Source of the DNA: Bacillota bacterium
GTDB taxonomy: Bacteria; Bacillota; UBA4882; UBA10575
NCBI GenBank assembly: GCA_003511465.1
Contig: DOID01000145.1
Span: forward strand, 97,861-102,902
DNA length: 5,042 nt
Reading direction: 5' to 3'
Below, in pieces: positions 1 to 5,041 of this stretch. The notes below the pieces were generated by a model, which saw only the letters and a list, made by a program, of their open reading frames with translations, searched no databases and was not told the DNA's origin. Made by a program: the position numbers and the translations under genes. Each line of letters begins with the position of its first letter. Position 1 is the first letter of the stretch.

Positions 1-233
1 AGATCATGGTGGTCAATGAGTAAAACCCAGTAATTACGGGCTTTTATCCATAGTTCATCAATAAGCTCAAGTTGGTCGTCGATTACTTCCGGATCGGCGG
101 CTTTTACATAAGTGGCTAGTTTTTCGAGTTGATCGAGGATCTTGGCGGCTTGATTGTCGATCATGACTTCCGTATACCAACCTAAAGCAAAAAATAGTAA
201 AAAGGAGAGCATTACCCCGACGAAGACTTTCAT
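1..233 (-). CDS. DUF4363 family protein, membrane-anchored, partial (C-terminus outside window)
   Basis: This is the N-terminal 77 residues of a small protein that runs off the left edge. It starts MKVFVGVMLSFLLFFALGWY, a single hydrophobic segment at about residues 3-20 that could be a membrane anchor or uncleaved signal. A predicted helical, charged region follows. The segment ELWIKARNYWVLLIDHHD near residues 60-77 matches the pattern (Trp, spaced Trp, then a Leu-Ile-Asp-His run) I associate with DUF4363 proteins, which are usually about 120 residues long. The ATG overlaps the stop of the upstream DUF421 gene (ATGA), and AAGGAG at 242-247 lies 8 nt before it, so the two genes are translationally coupled. 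DUF421 and DUF4363 genes commonly sit together in Firmicutes, which supports the call. The molecular function of the family is unknown to me; a role at the cell envelope is inferred from the anchor and the partner. Confidence 0.72.
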   Translation of the reverse strand, partial: MKVFVGVMLSFLLFFALGWYTEVMIDNQAAKILDQLEKLATYVKAADPEVIDDQLELIDELWIKARNYWVLLIDHHD

Positions 234-925
234 GATTGTGACTCCTTAGTCGCCGAGGGTTTGGTTTGGCAGTAGAACTGGCCGCCGGTGTCGATCATGG
301 CGACTAAGACCGTCCGCGGATCGGTGATCCCTTCTTGGGTTAATTGGTTGCAGAGCCACTCACCGGTCAGTCCGGCTTGGGCAAGGTTTTCTTCTTCGAT
401 TTGTCCGTTAACGATGAGGAAGACCGGCATCCGTTCGCGTTTGGGCGTTAGTTCAAAATCCTCCGGGGTAACAGGCCGTCGCCGTGCTTTTGGCAGTACG
501 GATAGGCTTCCATTTGTTTCTAATAAGGCAGACTCCACATCGGACAGGTTAAAATAACCTTGCGAGCGTAATTGCTCGATTAGATCATGCACATGATAAA
601 GGTTTTTCTGCATTTCTGGCCAGTTTAGTTGTCCTTTTACCATGATTGGGCTGGGTTTTCCACAAAGGATGTGGCGAAAAGTCCGGCTTTTAAGTGACCA
701 GAAAGAAAAGACTACTTGCACCAGGAGGAGGGTTAGGACGGGGATGACTCCACTGAGCAAGGATAAACCCCGATCTTGCATGGGAACAGCTACTAGATCA
801 GCGATCATAATCGTAATCACAAATTCGTAGGGCTGTAATTCGCCGATTTGTCGTTTCCCCATGATCCGCGTTACGATGACGACTAAAAGATAAAGGAAAA
901 GCGTACGTATAAAAGTGATTAGCAT
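230..925 (-). CDS. DUF421 (YetF-type) integral membrane protein
   Basis: A complete 231-residue protein, normal for DUF421/YetF-domain proteins. Three hydrophobic segments lie at about residues 3-20, 34-52 and 54-76. The conserved GKRQIGELQPYEFVI block (23-37) sits between the first two and is diagnostic of the family. The cytoplasmic domain carries GKPSPIMVKG (89-98), LRSQGYFNLSDVESALLETN (119-138) followed by GSLSV, and a last beta-rich portion with PVFLIVNGQ (167-175), all family hallmarks. In Bacillus, YetF-family proteins have been tied to the spore or cell membrane, but no enzyme activity is established, so I assign no reaction. The ATG at 925 follows two tandem AGGAGG sites, and the next gene is coupled by an ATGA overlap. 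No broken frame or missing family motif is seen. The family call is strong; the function remains open. Confidence 0.92.
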   Translation of the reverse strand: MLITFIRTLFLYLLVVIVTRIMGKRQIGELQPYEFVITIMIADLVAVPMQDRGLSLLSGVIPVLTLLLVQVVFSFWSLKSRTFRHILCGKPSPIMVKGQLNWPEMQKNLYHVHDLIEQLRSQGYFNLSDVESALLETNGSLSVLPKARRRPVTPEDFELTPKRERMPVFLIVNGQIEEENLAQAGLTGEWLCNQLTQEGITDPRTVLVAMIDTGGQFYCQTKPSATKESQS

Positions 926-930
926 GTTTT

Positions 931-947
931 CCTCCTTTTCCTCCTTT
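931..947 (-). promoter_or_regulatory. Tandem duplicated Shine-Dalgarno before the DUF421 gene
   Basis: Read on the minus strand, AAAGGAGG is followed at once by AAAAGGAGG and then AAAACATG. The proximal AGGAGG (931-936) is 5 nt from the ATG and the distal one (940-945) is 14 nt away. Both are near-perfect anti-16S matches with a 9-nt period. Only the proximal copy has a start codon at usable spacing. The site fixes the start of the DUF421 gene at 925. Confidence 0.8.
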
Positions 948-974
948 ATTATGATTACCCCTCTGCGGATGTAT

Positions 975-1004
975 ACTATATACTTTTTGTAATAGGGCCA
1001 TCAA
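975..1004 (-). promoter_or_regulatory. Candidate SigA-type promoter for the DUF421-DUF4363 operon
   Basis: On the minus strand, TTGATG (999-1004, 4 of 6 to TTGACA) is followed after 18 nt by TATAGT (975-980, 5 of 6 to TATAAT). Transcription would begin near 967-969 and leave a leader of roughly 43 nt that includes the tandem ribosome binding sites. The -35 element lies 3 nt from that of the opposing gdhA promoter, so the two promoters are back to back. This rests on motif matching only. Confidence 0.42.
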
Positions 1005-1007
1005 ATA

Positions 1008-1037
1008 TTGACTTTAGCACCCGGTTAAAGATATCAT
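1008..1037 (+). promoter_or_regulatory. Candidate SigA-type promoter for gdhA
   Basis: TTGACT (1008-1013, 5 of 6 to consensus) and TATCAT (1032-1037, 5 of 6) are separated by 18 nt. Transcription would begin near 1043-1045, giving a leader of about 30 nt before the chosen ATG at 1074. This argues against the upstream in-frame ATG at 1044, which would sit on the first transcribed bases. No clear operator was found between the two divergent promoters. Confidence 0.5.
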
Positions 1038-1057
1038 TATAGAATGAACACTTTAAA

Positions 1058-1066
1058 CGAGGGGAG
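1058..1066 (+). promoter_or_regulatory. Ribosome binding site that decides the gdhA start
   Basis: The purine-rich CGAGGGGAG ends 7 nt before ATG 1074 and 4 nt before GTG 1071. It lies inside the reading frame if the upstream ATG at 1044 is used, and that ATG has no ribosome binding site of its own. The start at 1074 is therefore preferred. Confidence 0.7.
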
Positions 1067-1073
1067 ATTTGTG

Positions 1074-2321
1074 ATGCAGGAGATTAGCCCACTTGTCGTT
1101 GCCCAACGGCAACTGGATATGGCCGCTACCAAACTAGAGCTGGACCCCAATATTCATGCGATTTTGCGGGAGCCGGCCCGAGTCTTGGAAGTGAATTTTC
1201 CGGTACGGATGGATGATGGTACGGTGAAGGTCTTTAAAGGGTATCGGGCCCAGCATAATAACGCAATTGGCCCGGCTAAAGGAGGGGTTCGTTTTCATCC
1301 CCAAGTAACTTTGGAGGAAGTGAAAGCGCTTTCCATGTGGATGACCTTTAAATGTGGAGTGTTAGGTTTACCATACGGTGGTGGTAAAGGCGGCGTTGTG
1401 GTTGACCCGACCACCTTATCCCGGGGTGAATTAGAGCGGCTCAGCCGGGCGTATATCGGGGCGATTTCACCGCTGATTGGTCCGGACCAAGACATTCCAG
1501 CACCTGATGTTAATACAAATCCACAGATTATGGCTTGGATGATGGATGAATTCAGTAAATATAAGGGTGGAATCACTTATCCTGGCGTTGTCACCGGTAA
1601 ACCAATTATTGTTGGTGGATCGTTAGGACGGGGCGAAGCAACCGGTCGGGGTTGTGTGATCGCGGTGCGGGAGGCAGCTAAGCGATTGGGAATCAAGCTG
1701 CAAGGCGCCATCGGTGTGGTGCAAGGCTTTGGTAATGTGGGTAGCGCCACCGCCCGGTTTTTGGCCAAGGAAGGGGTAAAAATTATTGCCATCATGGAAG
1801 TCGATGGTGGGATTTTCAATGCGGAGGGGATCGATCCGGAAAAACTCATCGCCTACAGAGAAAAAGCCGGAACGATTACCACTTACCCCGGATCCCGCCC
1901 CATTGATAATCAGGAGTTATTTGCTTTAGAATGTGATGTGCTGGTTCCGGCGGCGTTGGAGAACCAGATTACCGCCGAGAATGCCGGGGAGATTAAAGCA
2001 AAGCTGATTGTGGAAGCCGCCAACGGGCCGACGACACCTGAAGCCGATGAAATTTTGGCGCGTAGGGGAATTTGTCTCGTCCCGGATATTCTGGCGAATG
2101 CCGGAGGGGTCACGGTTTCCTATTTTGAATGGGTGCAGAACTTTATGAACTACTACTGGACCGAGGAAGAGGTCAATTCCCGGTTGGAGCAGAAGATGGT
2201 CGAAGCCTTTGCTTGTATCTACCAAATGAGCCAGGACTATGGGGTTGAGATGAGGATGGCAGCCTATATGGTTTCCATTGCTCGGTTAGCGGAAGCGATT
2301 AGAGTTCGTGGTTGGGCTTAA
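1074..2321 (+). CDS. gdhA: Glutamate dehydrogenase (hexameric GDH family), probably NAD-preferring
   Basis: The enzyme catalyses reversible oxidative deamination of glutamate to 2-oxoglutarate and ammonia with NAD(P)+ in the cytoplasm. From ATG 1074 the product is 415 residues, normal for the family. The N-terminal substrate domain has GPAKGGVRFHP (66-76, K69), the catalytic LPYGGGKGGV (99-108, K105) and PAPDVNT (142-148, with the catalytic Asp at 145). The C-terminal Rossmann domain has GFGNVG (218-223) and then VEAANGPTTPEAD (313-325). The residue at the end of the second beta strand appears to be acidic (E242, where RocG-type enzymes have Asp), which usually favours NAD over NADP; this is inferred by eye. 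An alternative start at 1044 would add 10 residues but has no ribosome binding site and falls at the predicted transcription start. The gene is monocistronic, with its own promoter and an intrinsic terminator directly after the stop. No key residue is missing. RocG, GudB or Gdh are equivalent names at this resolution. Confidence 0.96.
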   Translation: MQEISPLVVAQRQLDMAATKLELDPNIHAILREPARVLEVNFPVRMDDGTVKVFKGYRAQHNNAIGPAKGGVRFHPQVTLEEVKALSMWMTFKCGVLGLPYGGGKGGVVVDPTTLSRGELERLSRAYIGAISPLIGPDQDIPAPDVNTNPQIMAWMMDEFSKYKGGITYPGVVTGKPIIVGGSLGRGEATGRGCVIAVREAAKRLGIKLQGAIGVVQGFGNVGSATARFLAKEGVKIIAIMEVDGGIFNAEGIDPEKLIAYREKAGTITTYPGSRPIDNQELFALECDVLVPAALENQITAENAGEIKAKLIVEAANGPTTPEADEILARRGICLVPDILANAGGVTVSYFEWVQNFMNYYWTEEEVNSRLEQKMVEAFACIYQMSQDYGVEMRMAAYMVSIARLAEAIRVRGWA

Positions 2322-2347
2322 AAGAGCGGGATTTCCCGCTCTTTTTT
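2321..2347 (+). terminator. Intrinsic terminator of gdhA
   Basis: GAGCGGG (2324-2330) pairs perfectly with CCCGCTC (2335-2341) around an ATTT loop, and flanking AAA/TTT extends the stem. Six T residues (2342-2347) follow. The stem starts at the last base of the TAA stop. It separates gdhA transcription from nfnAB. Confidence 0.93.
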
Positions 2348-2377
2348 CCGGATTGATCATCAGAGCTTTTTATGTCG

Positions 2378-2398
2378 CGACCATGTAAGAAATGGTCG
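2378..2398 (+). promoter_or_regulatory. Perfect inverted repeat upstream of the nfnA promoter, possible operator
   Basis: CGACCAT (2378-2384) and ATGGTCG (2392-2398) form a perfect 7-bp inverted repeat with a 7-nt centre. The repeat ends 13 nt before the predicted -35 element, a typical place for a dimeric activator or upstream regulator. It has no T-run, so it is not a terminator. It does not match the Rex-type TTGT...ACAA operator, and I do not recognise the regulator. Confidence 0.35.
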
Positions 2399-2411
2399 GT
2401 AGGGCTTACCA

Positions 2412-2441
2412 TTGCAATACGAAGCAACAATGATATATAAT
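2412..2441 (+). promoter_or_regulatory. Candidate SigA-type promoter for nfnAB
   Basis: TTGCAA (2412-2417, 4 of 6) and a perfect TATAAT (2436-2441) are separated by 18 nt. The -35 overlaps the 8-bp palindrome ATTGCAAT (2411-2418). Transcription would begin near 2448, leaving about 40 nt before the GTG start. The gdhA terminator upstream makes an independent promoter here expected. Confidence 0.55.
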
Positions 2442-2475
2442 AATTAATGATGTTATTCCTTGAAAATATTAAATT

Positions 2476-2482
2476 GGAGGAG
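2476..2482 (+). promoter_or_regulatory. Ribosome binding site that decides the nfnA GTG start
   Basis: GGAGGAG ends 6 nt before GTG 2489. The upstream in-frame ATG codons at 2447 and 2450 lack a ribosome binding site and sit at the predicted transcription start. ATG 2484 is out of frame and is followed at once by TAG. GTG is therefore the preferred start. Confidence 0.75.
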
Positions 2483-2488
2483 AATGTA

Positions 2489-3328
2489 GTGAAAATAATC
2501 GACAAAAAGCAACTTGCGCCAGCGATCGTCAAATTCCTTGTGGAAGCTCCTCTGATCGCAAAGAAAGCTCAACCCGGACACTTCATTATTTTGCGGTATC
2601 AAGAAAACGGTGAGCGCATTCCGTTAACCATTGCCGACTTTGACCGGGAAAAAGGGACAATTACCTTGGTCTGTCAAGGGATCGGCAAGAGCACAGAAGA
2701 GATCAACCAGCTGCCAATTGGTGCTTCCTTTTTGGATCTGTTAGGTCCGTTAGGACAGCCCTACCCCATAAAAAAACTAGGGACAGTTGTTTGTGTTGCC
2801 GGGGGCTTAGGGGTGGCACCCCTCTATCCTAAGGCGAAAGCACTGCATGAAGCCGGTAACAAAGTGATCAGTTTGATTGGTGCACAACGGAAAGAAATGC
2901 TGATCATGACTGAAGAAATGGCAGCGGTCAGTGCTGAGCTACAGTTTAGTACTGATGACGGTAGCTTTGGCTACCACGGTTTTATTACCGACCCGCTCCG
3001 GGCGGTGTTGACCCGGGAAAAAGTTGATGAAGTGGTGGCGGTCGGACCCGTACCAATGATGGCCTCTGCGGTTAAAGTGGCGAAAGAGTTTCAGGTTCCG
3101 GTGGTCGTTAGCCTGAATGCCTTGATGGTTGATGGAACCGGGATGTGCGGCGGTTGTCGGGTTACCGTCGGTGGTGAGACCAAATTCTGCTGTGTGGACG
3201 GGCCTACTTTTGATGGCGCAGCTGTTGATTTCAAAGAATTAATGATGCGCCAACGCTACTATCGGGATCAGGAACAAGAAGCCGTTCACTGTTGTAAGAG
3301 CTGCAAACTTGAGGAGGTCGGAAAATGA
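2489..3328 (+). CDS. nfnA: NADH-dependent reduced ferredoxin:NADP+ oxidoreductase subunit A
   Basis: This is the small subunit of the electron-bifurcating transhydrogenase, which couples NADH and reduced ferredoxin oxidation to NADP+ reduction in the cytoplasm. From the GTG start it is 279 residues, normal for NfnA. It is related to PyrK and often annotated as sulfide/dihydroorotate dehydrogenase-like FAD/NAD-binding protein. The N-terminal FAD-binding barrel includes GERIPLTIADFDREKGT (41-57), and the NAD-binding domain has GGLGVAPLYP (105-114). The C-terminal cluster loop has MVDGTGMCGGCRV (213-225) and CCVDGP (234-239). C220, C223 and C235, probably with D215 as the acidic ligand reported for this family, would hold the [2Fe-2S] cluster. 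C234 is an extra Cys beside a ligand, and the tail carries HCCKSC (267-272), a small Cys cluster. The stop overlaps the nfnB start (ATGA). PyrK is the main alternative, but the nfnB neighbour and the RIPLTIAD block exclude it. Confidence 0.93.
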   Translation: MKIIDKKQLAPAIVKFLVEAPLIAKKAQPGHFIILRYQENGERIPLTIADFDREKGTITLVCQGIGKSTEEINQLPIGASFLDLLGPLGQPYPIKKLGTVVCVAGGLGVAPLYPKAKALHEAGNKVISLIGAQRKEMLIMTEEMAAVSAELQFSTDDGSFGYHGFITDPLRAVLTREKVDEVVAVGPVPMMASAVKVAKEFQVPVVVSLNALMVDGTGMCGGCRVTVGGETKFCCVDGPTFDGAAVDFKELMMRQRYYRDQEQEAVHCCKSCKLEEVGK

Positions 3329-4701
3329 GACAACAAATGCCAAAACAAGATCCACAGGTCCGACGGTCCAATTTTGATGAGGTTGCCCATGGATTCACTG
3401 CTGAACTGGCCCGAGCCGAAGCCGAGCGGTGTTTAAATTGTAAAAAACCCCTTTGTGTCGACGGTTGTCCGGTTGAAATCGAGATTCCTAAGTTCATCAC
3501 CTTACTGGTGGCCGGGAAACCGGATGAAGCGTTAGCCAAGATCAAAGAGAAAAATAGTCTGCCGGCCATCTGCGGCCGGGTCTGTCCCCAGGAAAATCAG
3601 TGTGAAGCCAGATGTATCCTCGGACGTAAAGGAGAACCCGTTGCCATCGGTAGTTTAGAGCGCTATTGTGCCGACTGGGGTCGGACTCATGCTGCGGAGA
3701 CCGCTCCAGAACCGGCGGCAAACCCGAAAGGAAAAGTTGCGGTGGTTGGTTCCGGTCCTTCCGGGTTAACCGCGGCTGCCGATTTAGCCCTCCTGGGGTA
3801 CAAAGTTACCCTTTTTGAATCGTTACATGCTCCCGGCGGCGTGTTACGGTACGGGATCCCAGAGTTTAGACTACCGAAAGCAATTGTCGACTATGAAGTA
3901 GGTAATCTGACCAAATTAGGCGTTGATATCCAAACTAACGTCTTGATCGGTAAGACGATTACCATCGAGGAACTATTTGCCCAGGGATACCAGGCCGTAT
4001 TTATCGGTACCGGGGCCGGACTCCCTTATTTCTTGGGGATCCCCGGCGAGAATCTGAATGGGGTCTATTCGGCCAACGAATTTTTAACCCGGGTTAATTT
4101 AATGAAAGCCTATCGTTTTCCGGAATATGATACTCCGATCCGTATCGGTAAACGGGTAGCGGTTGTCGGTGCCGGCAACGTTGCGATGGATTCGGCGCGG
4201 ACAGCCTTGCGGCTTGGCGCCGAAACGGTCAGTATTGTCTACCGGCGGTCCCGGGAAGAGATACCAGCCCGTTTAGAAGAGTTTGAAAACGCGGAAGAAG
4301 AAGGCGTGGTTTTTCATCTGCTGACTAACCCGATCCGGTTGAGCGGGGATGAAAACGGTAACGTGACGACGATGGTTTGTCAGAAAATGACCTTAGGCGA
4401 ACCCGATGCCTCCGGTCGGAAGAAACCAGTTCCGATCCCCGGTGCCGAGGAGGAGTTTTCCGTTGATACAGTGGTCGTAGCGGTTGGGCAAGGACCTAAC
4501 CCTATTCTGCTGCAGGCGACCGCTGGGCTTACCTTAAACAAACGGGGTTACATCGAAGCTGATCCGGAAACGCTGATGACCAGTATTCCGGGGGTCTTTG
4601 CCGGTGGTGATATTGTCACCGGTGCTGCGACGGTGATCGCCGCGATGGGTGCCGGAAAGCGGGCAGCCCGGGCCATTGATGAGTATTTGTCGCAAAAATA
4701 G
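3325..4701 (+). CDS. nfnB: NADH-dependent reduced ferredoxin:NADP+ oxidoreductase subunit B (GltA-like)
   Basis: This is the large, bifurcating subunit. It binds NADP(H) and the FAD that splits electrons, and carries two [4Fe-4S] clusters facing ferredoxin. At 458 residues it is full length; databases often call it NADPH-dependent glutamate synthase GltA. The N-terminal cluster domain has all eight Cys: CLNCKKPLCVDGCPV (C36, C39, C44, C48) and CGRVCPQENQCEARC (C83, C87, C93, C97). GEPVAIG (103-109) follows, whose Glu may be the non-Cys cluster ligand reported in Thermotoga NfnB. The FAD Rossmann motif is GSGPSG (142-147), with GGVLRYGIPEFRLP (171-184) after it. The second dinucleotide site is VVGAGNVAMDSAR (280-292) with YRRSREEIPAR (306-316), whose arginines suit NADPH. 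AGGDIVTGAATV (426-437) closes the FAD site. Start: GAGGAGG (3311-3317) lies 7 nt before the ATG, which overlaps the nfnA stop. A true glutamate synthase small subunit is unlikely, because no large subunit is adjacent and nfnA is fused in operon. Confidence 0.95.
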   Translation: MRQQMPKQDPQVRRSNFDEVAHGFTAELARAEAERCLNCKKPLCVDGCPVEIEIPKFITLLVAGKPDEALAKIKEKNSLPAICGRVCPQENQCEARCILGRKGEPVAIGSLERYCADWGRTHAAETAPEPAANPKGKVAVVGSGPSGLTAAADLALLGYKVTLFESLHAPGGVLRYGIPEFRLPKAIVDYEVGNLTKLGVDIQTNVLIGKTITIEELFAQGYQAVFIGTGAGLPYFLGIPGENLNGVYSANEFLTRVNLMKAYRFPEYDTPIRIGKRVAVVGAGNVAMDSARTALRLGAETVSIVYRRSREEIPARLEEFENAEEEGVVFHLLTNPIRLSGDENGNVTTMVCQKMTLGEPDASGRKKPVPIPGAEEEFSVDTVVVAVGQGPNPILLQATAGLTLNKRGYIEADPETLMTSIPGVFAGGDIVTGAATVIAAMGAGKRAARAIDEYLSQK

Positions 4702-4773
4702 AAAATAGGATCGCAAATCAAATAAAATAAATCTCCGCCGGTTCAGAACGGTGTTTCCTCAGCCACCAATCTC
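4702..4773. other. Spacer after nfnB with no terminator seen
   Basis: An A-rich run (about 4702-4730) is followed by a short GC-rich stretch containing the near-palindrome around GTTCAGAAC (4741-4749). I see no GC-rich hairpin followed by a T-run, so nfnAB transcription has no obvious intrinsic stop here and could continue into the structured region. The heptamer ATAGGAT at 4705-4711 recurs twice further on (4841-4847 and 4895-4901). Confidence 0.5.
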
Positions 4774-4856
4774 ACTTTTTGCAGACCATAAACGACCAAG
4801 CAAAACACGAAAGCTTGCGAAAGTGTTTTGCTTGGTACAGATAGGATGCAAAAAGT
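4774..4856. repeat. Nested perfect inverted repeats (10-bp outer, 13-bp inner)
   Basis: Outer arms are ACTTTTTGCA (4774-4783) and TGCAAAAAGT (4847-4856). Inner arms are CCAAGCAAAACAC (4796-4808) and GTGTTTTGCTTGG (4823-4835). The inner 14-nt loop has GAAA on each side (4809-4812 and 4819-4822) around the self-complementary AAGCTT (4811-4816). Two perfect, concentric arms in 83 nt are very unlikely by chance. No T-run follows, so this is not a standard terminator. Confidence 0.85.
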
Positions 4857-4902
4857 TAAGAAGGAAAACGCGAAAGCGTTTTCCTTTGGTTTTGATAGGA
4901 TG
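4817..4902. repeat. Two related copies of a hairpin 3' arm plus flank
   Basis: The stretches 4817-4848 and 4870-4902 align with about 27 of 33 columns identical, one gap and a period of about 54 nt. Both begin GCGAAAG, continue with the GTTTT hairpin arm and end with GATAGGATG (4840-4848 and 4894-4902). The changes at 4830 and 4883 are matched by changes in the opposite arms, so both copies keep perfect stems. Confidence 0.7.
4861..4886. repeat. Perfect 11-bp hairpin with GAAA tetraloop
   Basis: AAGGAAAACGC (4861-4871) and GCGTTTTCCTT (4876-4886) are perfectly complementary around GAAA (4872-4875), a GNRA-type loop that stabilises RNA hairpins when transcribed on the plus strand. The flank after it (TGGTTTTG) is a poor T-tract, so termination here would be weak at best. 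Confidence 0.8.
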
Positions 4903-5019
4903 GGTGATCCTACCACTGCCGCGAGAATCGACAGACTAGTAATTTTCTAGATAGTCGCTCACGCTGGCTACTGCCCGCGCGCACATGAAATGATGAAAAT
5001 TGAGGCCAGCTGAGTCGAT

Positions 5020-5041
5020 AAGCCCCAAAGGCGCTTTTATT
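5020..5041 (+). terminator. Possible terminator-like hairpin at the right edge
   Basis: AAGC (5020-5023) pairs with GCTT (5033-5036), then a C-C mismatch, then CC (5025-5026) with GG (5030-5031) around an AAA loop. A short T-rich tail, TTTTATT (5035-5041), overlaps the stem end. The stem is short and interrupted, and the window stops here, so the call is tentative. Confidence 0.28.

Larger units (their letters stand above)
4774..5041 (+). ncRNA. Putative structured non-coding RNA or mobile-element end, family not identified
   Basis: About 268 nt without a credible gene fold into a dense series of helices on paper. An outer stem (4774-4783 with 4847-4856, 10 bp perfect) encloses a 13-bp perfect hairpin (4796-4808 with 4823-4835). 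Next come an 11-bp perfect hairpin with a GAAA loop (4861-4886) and a 6-bp hairpin (4896-4901 with 4907-4912). A branched domain follows, closed by ATCGA (4927-4931) with TCGAT (5015-5019), containing a short hairpin near 4934-4956 and a 10-bp stem with one bulge (4958-4968 with 5005-5014). It ends in a terminator-like hairpin. The strand is assigned only because the plus direction ends in T residues. I checked by eye for tmRNA, RNase P, SRP, T-box and common riboswitch signatures and saw none. The right boundary is uncertain because the window ends. An OMEGA/HEARO-type RNA is one possibility; a palindromic repeat cluster is another. Confidence 0.4.

Noticed and set aside
798..1004. 68-residue minus-strand reading frame overlapping the DUF421 start
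   Set aside because: Out of frame with a strongly supported gene, no ribosome binding site of its own and a His/Asn-rich non-protein-like composition.
1036..1041. Perfect minus-strand TATAAT as promoter of the DUF421 operon
   Set aside because: No acceptable -35 at 16-18 nt upstream; it falls in the gdhA leader and the pair at 975-1004 fits better.
2348..2488. Riboswitch or Rex operator in the nfnA leader
   Set aside because: The leader after the predicted start is only about 40 nt, and no Rex-type or known aptamer signature is seen.
3231..3569. 112-residue minus-strand reading frame across the nfnA-nfnB junction
   Set aside because: Antisense shadow of two well-supported genes with all family motifs on the plus strand.
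4796..4886. CRISPR array
   Set aside because: Only two units, which are diverged, palindromic throughout and lack spacers of regular, unrelated sequence.
4861..4895. Intrinsic terminator of nfnAB at the 11-bp hairpin
   Set aside because: The stem is AT-rich at the base and the following stretch is TGGTTTTG, with no continuous T-run, so it is not called as a terminator.
4751..4939. 62-residue plus-strand reading frame after nfnB
   Set aside because: No ribosome binding site, very basic low-complexity product, and it is built from the two hairpin repeats (the peptide itself shows the duplication). It is a shadow of the structured region.
4927..4956. Group I intron-like R and S motifs (ACAGACTA and ATAGTC)
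   Set aside because: In a group I intron the P3 and P8 elements must lie between them; here only about a dozen bases separate the two, and no other core elements are visible.
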